Part shown: in pieces, positions 21,220-31,932 of the stretch
Layout of the letters: each line of letters begins with the position of its first letter
Numbering within the stretch: position 1 is the first letter of the stretch
Source: Micropterus salmoides
Taxonomy: Eukaryota > Chordata > Actinopteri > Centrarchiformes > Centrarchidae
Length of the DNA: 64,000 bases
Reading direction: 5' to 3'
Assembly (NCBI RefSeq): GCF_014851395.1
Contig: NW_024040152.1
Span: 15,774,308 to 15,838,307, forward strand
Notes under the pieces: generated by a model
What the model was told of the DNA's origin: nothing
Database searches by the model: none
Seen by the model: only the letters and a program-made list of their open reading frames with translations
Made by a program: the position numbers and the translations under genes

Positions 21220-23022
21220 ATGTAACAGTTTCATCAGGTGTACTACTATTTCATCTTAGCTCTTTAAAATATTTTCTGTACACTGGTTGAGATAGCATGG
21301 CTTGCTGTTTCCTGCTGTTGTTCACTTCCAGTTTACCTGTGTCTTTCTACTGGTAATTTGGAGTTTCAGAAAAAGGTATTATTAAAACTGATAAGTATCT
21401 TTCATTGTGTCAGTGTAATCAGACTTGTGGTAAGCTATTTACAGGGAGTTTTGTTAGTATAGTTAGCCATATTAATTTAGGACAGGGTTTAGTAGAGGAT
21501 ATCTGCTAATCGCGCCTGTGTGTTTTTCTGCTCATAGCATGGACCCATTCATATGACTAATTTAGGTGCAGGCTTCCCAGTGGGCAGCCCGGAGACTGCA
21601 GGTCCCCCAGCACAGAGTTCCTCTGGCCTACCGAGTGAGAGGGACAGGTACACAGAGTTTGGTTATATTTGTTTACATTTTATTAATTAAAAAATGAATA
21701 GTGCGCAAGGGTCAGTAAGCCTACTTAACTCTCACCATTCTCCTTTGTGTTCTCCAGTCGGCAGCTAATGCCTCCGCCTCTGTTGCCTGTGAATGGAGTA
21801 AGACCCAAGATGGAGGAGAGAAGAGCACCGCAAGGCTCCGTGGGTAAGGGCATTATCCTGTGGATTGACAAATCCCTGCCCAAATCCAAATCCACAGTTC
21901 CTGACTGTGGACTCTGCCCCATATAAACTGAGCCTGGATCTATTCACAGCTTAAATATAGAGCTGCAAAGAGTAAAATGGGAAGTCTTTCTATGGCCACA
22001 AGACTGTGTCGAAATTTCAGTGGTTTACTGGAGATTGTTGAAGATTATTTATGTCAAGCCTCGGCAGATGTATCACAGAAACATAGTTGGCCCAAAATGG
22101 TTATATTTCTTTGGATTTGAATAATGAAGCCCACTGGTTTTGTGGCAGATTAGATAAATGCGGCGTTACACACACTCCCTCTCAAACTGGCCCTTAAGAT
22201 TCTTACAGGGTTCTGCTGCTGTGACTAGAAATCTCCAGATAGTGAGGTGGAGCTGTGGCTTGACATTTTGTGCATAGTTCAATCCTTTGTAGATATCCTT
22301 TGTCGAGTCCACCTTACCGTCCCGTTCTGATGACATCATCAGTCTGGGGTGTCTGTAGTTTATTTGCTTTTCTCACTAACGAGAATCTCTCCTGTTTTTG
22401 TGTTTTTCTCTTTTTCTCTGTGTTTTTCTTCTCTTCCATGTATCTCTGGGGTGATGCTGGATTCTGATTGGGGGTGGGGCACGACTCGTCCTGTGACGCT
22501 GTCCTGGCGCTCGATTGGACGGCCTTAACACTGTCGCTCCCCACCAACCAATGGCTTCTTTCGAATGGCCGCCCCCTCCTCAACTCTTCTGACAAACTAT
22601 GATTTAAATCAATTAACTATTTGTTTCTCCCAAAATGTGTTTGGAATAATTAACTTGCCCTGTCTTATTTGAAACATGTATCTGCTGTTGTTTTTTGTGT
22701 TTTTTTTTTCTCTCCCCATATTTCTCTCCCTCCCTCCCTCGCCAAATGTACTACCTCTTCCTTTCTTCTGCGTGCTTCCTCTTTTCTTGTTTCAGACCCT
22801 GCAGCGAAGAGAATGAAAACTGGTTTAGTGGCGTACACCGGCGACTCTTCTGATGAAGAGGAAGATCATTCAACCTCAAAAGCCTCAGGGCCAGGTAACC
22901 CTGTGGCAGTACCCCCCACCTCCACTTCCTCAGGGTGGATGCAGGGCTATCGCTGCCCTCCTCCACCACCCCCTCGTGCTAAAACACAGCCACAGTCTAT
23001 GCCTTTCTGGATGGCACCCTAA
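9024..23022 (+). CDS. khdc4: KH domain-containing protein 4 (BLOM7-type splicing factor), 14 exons
   Basis: Nuclear RNA-binding protein that acts in pre-mRNA splicing in mammals. Coding exons: 9024-9052, 9509-9692, 10628-10756, 10848-10927, 11019-11071, 11168-11346, 12568-12779, 12907-12967, 13559-13619, 19459-19739, 19911-20054, 21538-21647, 21758-21843 and 22796-23022. All have GT-AG borders, phases match, and they sum to 1836 nt (611 aa; human about 614). Landmarks: RRSKWDQP near residue 11; first KH region (DLVVAEVEINDVP, LLTRGQTQDE) about 85-200; second KH region (KIFVGLEHAIP, GAKVFLRGKGSG) about 220-330; Pro-rich segment 330-455; KRRFTEE; GLVAYTGDSSDEEED; and C-terminal PFWMAP. The start MSYCGTQ was chosen because its exon runs straight into GGRRSKWDQP as in mammals. 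Intron 9 is 5.8 kb and full of transposon debris; most other introns are near 100 bp to 1 kb. AATAAA signals are at 23569 and 23573. Confidence 0.96.
9945..10110. repeat. (TA)n tract with perfect 28-bp inverted repeat
   Basis: About 80 bp of pure TA in khdc4 intron 2 (from about 9945 to 10024) is followed by an inverted repeat. Arm 10031-10058 is the exact reverse complement of 10081-10108, and the 22-base loop is itself TA-rich. The whole block could extrude as a cruciform. Confidence 0.9.
11571..12270. mobile_element. non-autonomous hAT-like element
   Basis: About 700-bp AT-rich block in khdc4 intron 6. It begins agggctgtcccgat and ends atcgggacatcca, so the imperfect terminal inverted repeats share gtcccgat. 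No transposase frame survives. This terminal motif belongs to a common teleost hAT-like family. Target duplications are not obvious. Confidence 0.6.
13720..17690 (+). mobile_element. L1-like LINE retrotransposon, broken
   Basis: Same-strand insertion in khdc4 intron 9. An ORF1-like start (MSPKKNRIKKTELP at 13872) with a coiled-coil-like segment stops at 14156. From 14466 the remains of ORF2 follow: endonuclease motifs (IIFLQESHL; VIAGDFNCTLDP at about 14855), reverse-transcriptase pieces (GKASGPDELPIDIYKKF at about 15825; LDAEKAFDRVEWPYLF near 16190; FADDVIF at about 16495) and connection-domain fragments to about 17660. Several frameshifts and stops interrupt the frame, so it cannot move. 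The Cys-His end of ORF2 is missing where another element begins at 17722. The motif order fits the L1/Tx1 group. Confidence 0.85.
14466..17660 (+). pseudogene. LINE ORF2 (endonuclease/reverse transcriptase) pseudogene
   Basis: Decayed second ORF of the L1-like element. It is readable as consecutive fragments 14466-14807, 14785-15006, 15131-15361, 15434-16021, 16329-16526, 16763-17377 and 17469-17660, each ending in a stop or frameshift. The order is endonuclease, reverse transcriptase, C-terminal region. The catalytic ADD of the reverse transcriptase is present as FADDVIF. No intact protein is encoded. Confidence 0.8.
17722..19054. mobile_element. 1.33-kb foldback element with ~270-bp inverted arms
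   Basis: Left arm 17722-17993 is the near-exact reverse complement of right arm 18781-19054; both start cacaagtctttgagcta and continue through gtccaagt, agtctcaagtctc and agagcacaacc. Inside the right half are tandem subrepeats starting gcattg at 18602, 18767 and 18885 (165 and 118 bp, then partial) that carry the same ttgtgctctgtaa and aagctgtcatta motifs. The core, about 18030-18290, is GC-richer and unrelated to the arms. It contains an ATG at 18258 just before a donor-like GTGAGT. No transposase frame is visible. This is a non-autonomous or 5'-remnant DNA transposon, superfamily unassigned. Confidence 0.85.
19051..19208. repeat. TG/TATG/TA microsatellite plus 14-bp palindrome
   Basis: Mixed (TG)n, (TATG)n and (TA)n run from 19051 to about 19170. 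A small palindrome follows directly: ggagaacaagtatt at 19176-19189 and its exact complement at 19195-19208, with a 5-base loop. The palindrome looks like the collapsed ends of a transposon. Confidence 0.7.
19222..19400 (+). mobile_element. possible LINE 3' tail
   Basis: Short stretch ending in an A-rich, simple-repeat tail (aataaataaatat, then aaacaaacaaacaaaaaaac) just before khdc4 exon 10. This fits the missing 3' end of the LINE that breaks off at about 17690, separated from it by the foldback element and microsatellite. Sequence homology was not tested. Confidence 0.35.
20169..21160. mobile_element. ~990-bp TIR DNA element in khdc4 intron 11
   Basis: The left end taatgcggcattcagacc matches the reverse complement of the right end ggtctgaaagcaccatta: about 24 bp of imperfect terminal inverted repeat sharing ttcagaccaa. 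The interior is CpG-rich in parts and has no long frame. A (GA)n(GT)n microsatellite (21161-21218) abuts the right end. Common fish element type; superfamily not assigned. Confidence 0.7.
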
Positions 23023-24655
23023 AACAGGAAAAATCTAACCTCCTTCATTGCTTTGTGCAGAGTCTTACAGTCTTTTTCCACCACTCATCGCCCTTTCATC
23101 ACATGGATGTCTCTTTACAGCTACATCTTGGCCGCAGCATTATTTTAGTACTTGGGTCCAAATGGACATACTAATGTTTTGGAAAACTCCTCTTTGGTGC
23201 ACACATAATAGTTTGAAGACGAACATTTGCAGGACTGATGCCCCAAACTATTTTGTGGATGTATAGATGGTCAGATGAGCAATATTCTGCCTCCGATTTT
23301 ATTTGGAATGGAATAAAATCCCATGCCAGGTGAAGTGTTTGAATATAGTGTCTTTGTAAAAAAAAAAAAAAAAAATCACAAGGCAATGATGTTGTACATC
23401 ACTGACTACTTTTCATTTGATCCCCACAGCTTTTCTTACTTTGTCACCCCCTTTCCATTCTCCCTATCCTAGTTGGTGACACAGTCCTTTTATATTCTGG
23501 TCTTTTTGTACAGATCATATTGGACTAATATGTAGTAAACCCACTGAATTTATTTCATGCTTTAATGAAATAAATAAACTTAATTTATTGCCGTGTTTGA
23601 GCTTGAGATTCATTTTAACATGTTTTTAAAGTAAAAATTTGGAAGATTTTCATTTAAATAAATGTCTGTTAAGTTACTATCACAGATTGAGGTAACACAA
23701 TGGTGATTGAGCTTATGCCCCACCAATGAAAGTATTTTAATATTTATTTATATAGATAGATAGATCGATAGAGATATAGATAGAAACATTTCTGTATTAA
23801 GTTACTGCTAATGCAAACTGAACATTTCTTAATGCTGCAACTTCTCATTAAAAGCTTTTAATTGGCGAAACACGAGTTGGCTTTTATTATGAAGTAGTCA
23901 CAGGAAGTTCAATATGTTTGACAGTGGGTTACACACTTACCGCTATCATTCATCAAAAATCTACAAAACAAAACAGTAATTATCGTCATTTTTTGACAGC
24001 AGAACAGTTTGAAATATTGCAGGGAGGAAGGGGACAGTCAGGAGCAGCCACAGTGAGGTGTTGCGTGAAGAGCTGCAGGAGAAAAGCTGCACACCTCCAT
24101 CTTCTCAGCGAGGTAACCAACTATTTCACTGTACCCTGCTGTTAGTCTTGTGAGACATGATCATGATTGCGCACAGAATGATGGAAAAAGGCCAGTTATT
24201 GACTGACTTCTTTATTTAACTTTACATTGTCTGTTTTGCTGCCTACAGAACACTGACCTGTAGTATGAAACCACAATTGCTGTTACCACAAGTAACCACA
24301 GGTGTCGCTAAATCAACCAGTACTGAAATCTCAAGGATCATGACTAAGTCTAAGGGATAATCACAAACCAAGTTGGCCACATCTGCCCACTAGCTGTCAA
24401 CAGTTCAGCTTCTCAGAGTAAACAGCTGATGAAGTGACCTTGTGACTTTGTGATTTATATTACAAATATAGGTTACGTGAAAACACTTGAAAAACATTTT
24501 TGGATTGGACATTCAAGCAGTAAAACTTTGTTTTTCTTAATAAGAACAAATATTTTCATATTTAAAAATTTTAAAAATAATGTACACAAAGCAATATGGC
24601 ATGATGTGTTATTAATACTGTTGTAAAGGACTAAATGCTAAAATGGACATCTGTT
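23023..24655. other. convergent 3' region of khdc4 and ndufv1
   Basis: khdc4 3'UTR runs from 23023 to about 23590, with overlapping AATAAA at 23569 and 23573. ndufv1 3'UTR runs leftward from 24655; its minus-strand AATAAA is likely at 24211-24216 (TTTATT on +). About 600 bp between the two ends hold no gene that I recognise, apart from a GATA-type simple repeat near 23755-23785. Confidence 0.55.
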
Positions 24656-27600
24656 TCAGATCATCTCAATCTCTGGCGCTCTCTGAGGGTTTTTCTTGTT
24701 ATACTGAGCGATGCGGCTCTCCATGACCGGCCGAAAGTGGCGGATCAGTCCCTGTAGATTAAATATGGGGAGTGAAGAAAAACAAAAATTGCATATTAAA
24801 ATGTAAATCAGTACTTTTTGAACTTTTAGCCTGAGTCAGTGGTTTATTGCCAGCTTCATTTGTTGGACTGGTTAAAAAAAAAAAAAAACGATCGAGAGAT
24901 GTCACCTGCACTGGCCAGGCAGCTCCGTCCCCCAGGGCACATATGGTGTGTCCCTCTATCTGCTTGCTTAGCTCCCAGATCATGTCAATCTCTGAAATTG
25001 CTGCTTCTCCTCGAACAAACCTCCACATCATTTTATCCATCCAGTCAACTCCTGAAGGAGAGGATGAACAGAAAATGTGAATACAACAGAAAATTACGCA
25101 CACTGAAATCAGACATTATTCTTCTGGCAAATACCCACTTAAAGGGAATTAACAAGTATTTTTTCATTGAAACCTTCACTCCATTTTGTTTAAGTAAAAT
25201 TTGGAAGAAAATTTTTACATTACAGTAGTGTTTCTATTACCTAAATTATAAGATTAAGAGGTGGGAGTACTTCTGATGTTCTTGCACATCTAATATGGAG
25301 TAATGTGTGGGTAGTAAAAGCTTAAGGGAGCTCTGTTTCCAGTGTTCGGGAACTTCTTTCCTGTATTCATGATGATTTTTTGGTATCCAGAACATATCTC
25401 ACTGAGGTTTTGTGGCTGTGTACACGACTATTGTAGCCTATTCAAGAGGGAAAGGGTCACAGGAAAAGCTCCGAGACAGTATTATTTTCTTGTGCTAGTG
25501 TTAAATACATTTTGCAGTTCTTTACCCTCTCTGCAGGGGGTGCACTGGCCACAGCTCTCATGTTTGTAGAACTTAACCAAACGTGCAATGGCTCGGATCA
25601 CGTCAGTCTGGAGAAGAAATACAATTCTCAAAATATCTTTCCAGGCTGATTGTCGCTGAATGTGCGTTGTATTTTGTTGTGTACATTATTCAGGGATCTG
25701 TTTACCGATTTATCCAAAACTATGACGGCAGCGGTTCCCAGTGCAGTCTCTGCTCGGACCAGGTCATCAAAGTCCATCAGAACATCATCGCACACATGGC
25801 GAGGGATGATGGGAGTGGAGGACCCCCCTGGGATCACTCCTAATAGATTGTCCCAGCCGCCCCTCACTCCTCCTGCACCAATCGCACACGAGGAGAATGG
25901 AAGTCAAGTTCAACATCTCAAAGGGTAAACCTACATCAGCACAGAGATGGGCTGTAAACACACACCTGCGTGTCTCTCTATTAGCTCCCTCAGAGGAATA
26001 GACATCTCTTCCTCCACCGTGCACGGTGTGTTCACGTGACCGGAGATGTTGAACAGCTTCGTCCCAGAGTTCCTCTCCCTCCCAAAGCTGGCGAACCAAG
26101 CTCCACCTCGACGGCAGATTGCAGGCGCCACAGCAACTGTCTCCACGTTGGAAACTGTCGTTGGGCATCCAAACACCCCTTAAGGGAGAGAGAAAAGCAG
26201 TAAATAACCACTTACTAACTGTAATTACAATATAACCCTATTTTGCAGTTTCTTAAACCATAATTAACCCCAGTAAGAAAACGGATGTAGGTGCTTTCAA
26301 CTCACCTATGTCTGCAGGGAATGGCGGCTTAAGTCGTGGTTTCCCTTGTTTGCCCTCAAGAGACTCGATGAGGGCCGTCTCCTCCCCGCAGATATAGGCT
26401 CCAGCTCCCCGCATGACAAACACATCAAAGTCAAACCCCGAGAAACAGGCGTTCTTCCCTATCAGCCCTGCTTTGTATGCCTCATTAATAGCCACCTGTA
26501 ACAGACGACTCATGGTATAAACCTCACAGCATCTATGGATTGACAAGCCATCTGTCTGTGCCTTTGTATACCTGCAGATTCGATGACTCATTGTAAAACT
26601 CTCCTCTGATGTAGATGTACGCAGCACGAGCGCCCATGGCTCTCCCCGCGACCAGGCAGCCTTCTATTAGCTTATGGGGGTCGTGACGCATTATCTCGCG
26701 GTCTTTGCATGTCCCTGGCTCGCCCTCATCAGCATTCACCACCAAGTATTTAGGCCTAAGACACAGGAAAGAAGGAAACACATAATACACTGAAACATCA
26801 CCAGAGTGCCATTACTGGTGTGGACAGAGATGCAAGCATAAAGTGTCAAAACAGATCTTGATCCTTTCCTTTCCTTTCCTTGTTCCTACCTTCCATCACT
26901 GGGTTTGTTCATGAAGCTCCACTTCATCCCGGTGGGGAAGCCTGCTCCTCCTCTGCCACGAAGCCCTGAGACTTTCACCTCATTTAGGATCCAGTCTGGT
27001 CCCTTCAGTATGATCTCCTTAGTCTTATACCAGTCTCCTCGTCTGAGTGATCCCTTGAGTCTGGTAGGAAGAGTGAGAGAGCGAGAAAGAGATGAACAAG
27101 TATTTCTGCAGAGTTTCAGGTCATTAGAGACCGGGCAAAATGGTTTAGCCTTATATGTCTTTACCTCCAGTCATCCCGGCCATATAAGTTGGTGAATATC
27201 CGGTCTTGGTCACTCAGAGGGCCATATTTGTTTTTTTTTGGCTTTACCTGGTCACAGAGAGGAAGATGAAAGAAAAGTGTGATTGATAAAGTGGCCATGT
27301 GCAATAATGCATAAAAAATTTGAGCTGCCATCACTTGATGATTATTTTCATTTATTTTTTATCTGATGATTGTCTTTGATACATCAAATAATCATTTTGT
27401 CTACTCCTGTTATAATTTCCCACAGCCCAAAGTGATGGCCAATGACCAAAAAAAGCATATAATGCTCAAATCTGACAAGCTGGAACCAGCAAATTTTGCC
27501 ATTTTTGCTTCTTCTTTTTGCTTCTTTCTTTTTTTTATATAATGACTAAAATGACAATCCAATTGTCAAAATAATGGGCAATACATTTTTTTGTTGATTG

Positions 27601-28285
27601 ACTAATCGTTGCAGCTCTGCGTTAGAATGCATTAGATGAAAAATCAAAAATGTGGAATTTGTGTTCTTAGTATTGGAAATATGCGAGTTGGTAAAACTGA
27701 TTTCAGTGAATAGTCTGAATTTTAGGAATGCATCAAACCACAAAACAAATTTCTGAAAACAACATTAAGTGGGACTACAGAATTGAAAACATATAGGTTA
27801 CATTTCATTTAACATTACATGAAATGTGGTAATAACTGGTATATTCTGCAATATAATGAAAAAATATAATGGACATATAATGCATTAATTAATTGCCTGC
27901 TTTATCTTTTTATATCATAAATCATAGTCGTATATTAAAAACATGCAATTGGAAAATATTCAAGCCCAAAGACAAATTTATCCAAAATAGCTAATAAAAG
28001 AATAACACCATGTTTATCTCTCTCTCTTTGCAAAATGTAGATATGTTAACAATTGGACTAAATAGGCCCTCACTGTTACTTTCTGCGTGTCAAACATCTC
28101 GCATGCCTGCCTACTTGAAAGTAGTCAGTGTACTTACATGTTCAGTGCATAGCAGTGTGTATTAGGCTACAGTGTGTGCTGCGGTGTGAATGCCGGCCTA
28201 CCTGCGGCTGTGCTGCAGTGCTGTAGGTGAGACGCGGAGCGACCTGACGCGCCACAGCGCCCCACAGCATACGCCGAGGGAGCAT
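24656..28285 (-). CDS. ndufv1: NADH:ubiquinone oxidoreductase core subunit V1 (complex I 51 kDa), 10 exons
   Basis: Mitochondrial complex I subunit that binds NADH, FMN and the N3 [4Fe-4S] cluster and is the electron entry point. Exons in transcription order: 28285-28202, 27247-27165, 27060-26890, 26755-26572, 26495-26306, 26178-25966, 25872-25706, 25607-25526, 25051-24906 and 24751-24656. They join in phase to 1416 nt, 471 aa (human 464). Residues 1-27 (MLPRRMLWGAVARQVAPR...) form an Arg-rich, acid-free mitochondrial presequence. The nucleotide-binding loop GRGGAGFPTG is at 91-100. NADEGEPGTCKDRE, GAYICGEETAL and FGRERNSGTKLFNISGHV follow. N3 ligands are Cys383, 386 and 389 (CGQCTPC) and Cys429 (HTICALGDGAAW). 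All look intact. Intron 1 carries a dispersed repeat. The gene is convergent with khdc4 and on the same strand as zbtb7b. Confidence 0.97.
27330..27620 (+). repeat. dispersed TIR repeat, copy 2
   Basis: In ndufv1 intron 1. It reads gatgattattttcat, then cacagcccaaagtgatg, aagctggaaccagc (as gacaagctggaaccagc) and gactaatcgttgcagctct. It is the opposite orientation of copies 1, 3 and 4. The same percomorph non-autonomous family. Confidence 0.7.
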
Positions 28286-29560
28286 TGCAGGAGCCCGTAA
28301 CAAACACCCACAACTCACTTCAAACTGTTTTAATAATTACTCCAAAGCCACTCCTCCTGGGGTCTCCGTTTGACTTCTCACGCAATCACATCGATTTCTG
28401 AAACCTCTGCTGTCAAAGGAACTTAGTGGGGCCTGCTGGCTCAGCTTAATTAGGCTAAACTAAGAGGCTTAACGAACCACGTCACATCCCATCCCCGCTG
28501 CCCGTGCGGAGGCCGACAGGTACCCCGGCTTTCACAAGTGCTTGCACGTGCACACACAACTAATGGGTTAGTATCAGAATCACGTTAGAGGCACTGCCAT
28601 TATTTGACATAATGCTTTACAGCGTTAAAATGGATTATTAACGTGAAAATAACCTTTAAATGTATTCAAAGTCCATAAATAGTAAGTTATGAGATTTTAC
28701 AACAGGCCTTTTTCACAGCACACATTTTGTCTGGTCATAGTAGGAAAGAAGATGTTACTAATAACATTGACAATGGCTCTTTTCTATGCAAGTGTCAAGA
28801 CAGTGTGACAGCTAAATGTAATTCAGCCATCATTCATGTAGGCTATAACTCACACCTGTGCTTTTCCAACTGTGTCAAAATAATCTTCTGTGAAAGAGGT
28901 CTGTTTCTCCCCACTCAGTCATATTTTCCATTAATGGAACGAAAGGATCCCAAACCTAAAGGTGAATTTGAAGGTGGTCTCTAAAAACATTTTTTTTTCT
29001 CCTTCAAGATACTCTGTTCTCTACTTTCAAAGGGGACTGGCATTAATTGAGATTGATGTAAAAAAAAATTTTTTAAAGAACATCACCTTCAATGAGTAAT
29101 ATTATCAGAGGTTACTAATAGAGCTTGACGAATACAAATAACTAGGCAGACTGCATGATTAGCTTATCACAGATATGTTGGATTATAGCCTATACAGTAT
29201 CAGCCAATGAGTCACAAGAAATGCCAAAGGTATGTTTAAGGTTTTGCAAAACCTTTGTCTCCATTACATAGTTTGTCCACCAGAGAACACAAGGTAGTTT
29301 ACAACTGTAAAATGTCACCATTAGTACATATCTTACACCCAAATTCAAAAGCTTCAGTATTAAAACTGTACGTTTATGTTATGGTTTATGTTTTTAAAAA
29401 AATTATATCGACTGATGTACTGTTACTGGGTTTTTTAAACTCTCAAATAGGGATATCGACATCATAATCATCAAAAATCCAGTATCAATCAGGTTGTAGT
29501 TAAGAAAAACCATAAAGAGTTGTTTTGTAATATAAATCAATAACAGAGACACAGAAAACA
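28286..29560. other. spacer between ndufv1 and zbtb7b
   Basis: Contains the ndufv1 promoter side (GC-richer up to about 28560) and then AT-rich DNA. I see no exon, RNA gene or recognisable repeat here. Confidence 0.4.
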
Positions 29561-29569
29561 GCAAGCTCA

Positions 29570-31932
29570 TAGATCTTTATTTATTTTCTTTACATTTACT
29601 GAAATAAATGATAGGAAAATGAATTCATATCTCCAAGAAGATTCCACTATAAACTAAAAGACAAAAATGTATCCCTGATAGCGGGGTCTCTGCTCAAAGC
29701 GGACCCCATGTACCTTCACCGAAGCCAAGAAAACAAACAGCTTACATAGACACACATTTCACAGCTGGCATCAGTTAACCCTCATTCATTCACAAAGCTC
29801 TGACTGGGAGCACCAACACCCTTCATGAACAGGACCAACTGTCATACTGCCATTCCAGTAGGACTGGTTCCAGTAAGGCCAGTAGTTTACTTTCATTATG
29901 ATATTTTTATCTCACAACAGGTTTCATTGATGTGGTTTTCAAACATCAAATGACACAATACAAAATCTCTTATTTTGAAACTACTGGTCTTACACTTAAA
30001 TGAAGAGTGTCAATCGCCCCAAAACAGCACCAAACGATTTCTTCCCATTTTAATATTTTGTATGATCACTTAGTGCATTGCTCAAGGTTTCCTGAGAATA
30101 GTTGCAGCACAAAAAAAAATCTAAGGCAACTTCATCCCAATATATTACATTATTTTGACTATAACTCTGTACTATTATGCAGGAGGAAGGGTATTCAACA
30201 TATGCAGGTTTTAAAGACGTACTGTCAATCACAATCTTGAATCGTACCACGTGAGTTAATGGATTAGATATTGAAGGTCAGACAAAAAGGCTTGAAGCTC
30301 TCAAATCTCATAGTGCAAATAAACTGGGAATAAAAAATGATTTACAACAAGGAGTGGATAGTGCACACAGGGCCAGACCAGTGCGACTGCTACACCAGGT
30401 TCTGACTACATAGGTTGCAAGAGGATTGAAAATAAAAAGACAACTGCTGTCACTTAAAGCCATTAACGATTGCATTACATCCTGCAAAAGGCCTTAATGT
30501 ACTGGTCTGGGGGAAAGCATGTTGAACTAAAAAGGTTTTTGGTCGAAGATAGATTAACTCAAAAGATAATGGCCCCTTTAGACACAGCGTGAGCGATCTA
30601 TAAGAACTGCCGTGCAATAACATGTGATACAGTACTATACATGTTGAATTAACAACAGAAAAGCATGCTGCAAATGGTAAACAGCAAAGTTTTGTGTTCC
30701 AGTTATATCAAAGTTTTAAACCCCCTGACTTCTTCTTTGCTTGGTTCCCTTCTCTCTTCCCCGGAGGATGGAATGTGCCTGAATTATTGCAGTACCTGAC
30801 GGGGTTACATGTGCAAAGAATGCATTCGAGGAAGAATCGCCAAAAGAAGACACACAGCCCATAGAAAGGCGTTTAGGTATATGGAGATGTTGAGCCAGAA
30901 TCTTTTGCGCAATGCAGCTTCTTGTAAGACTTGGATGAGAAGTGTCCCACCCTGGATTTGGTCTCACAAAAGAGTTTCAGCAGAAGAGTCATAATAAATA
31001 ACAATAAATAAATAAGTACAGAAAAAAGGGGCACAACACCTCATTTGTCGCCTCACCATGCCCCCATGCCCCCCCCCCCTTTTTTTTATTGAGGAACCCA
31101 AACGAGTGCATTGGAAGACTGAAATCCACAGCCTTTGGAAAAAGAAGAACTGTCTTCAACATAATCAACATCAACTCATTGACCCAGACTTTGTCTCTTT
31201 TGGTCAGGCATTTAACACAGAGCTCAACGGCTCTGAAACACTCAAACATGGAAGCAGATTCTTTCTCATGGCTATCAAAACAGTTGGGAAGAATCTTCTT
31301 TTCAAACCCAACATTGGCTACAATTCACCTCTCTCCTCTCCTGTTAACGTTAAGGAAACAGTTCAACTAAAATCTTTGGTTTACACACCAAATTAAAGCA
31401 AAGATCCTACCATTAATGAGAAAGACACAAAGAGCATTATTGCTTACAATGTACAGAACAAGTTTGATTCATTGGACTGCATTTTCCACTGATAACATCC
31501 AGAGGACAGTGGGCGCACAAACTCATTCTTGTGATCTAGGTGGTATGACTTCTGAATTACACCTGAATCAGTACATCTATGTTGTAAGTAAAATATACAT
31601 CTTCAAATATCCCTATATGTCGCAGCTCTGGATTTTAGTTTGCATAGTGAAAAGCATCCCAGTAACCACAAACTCAAGCACACACATGTCCAGCTAGAAA
31701 AATCTAATCAAACAGCTCAAACCTGAAATACATAAAAAAATAAACAGCAAACGAGAAATAAAATTTAACAAATGAAATGAAATTTCTAGTGCCAGAAGAA
31801 AAACATTTAAAATATCTCAGAAAACCCGTTTTCCATTTTTTGTTTTAGGTGAGGGAGATTATTTTTTATATTTTTATTTTTTTACTGTGGATGCTTTACC
31901 ACACAGACACACACACACACACGCTCTTTTCA
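29570..31932 (-). other. zbtb7b: probable long 3'UTR of zbtb7b
   Basis: Follows the zbtb7b stop codon on the minus strand without any further coding potential. A minus-strand AATAAA (TTTATT on + near 29577) is a reasonable cleavage signal and would give a 3'UTR of about 2.3 kb. Earlier signals, for instance near 31870, could also be used. Inferred from signals only. Confidence 0.4.
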
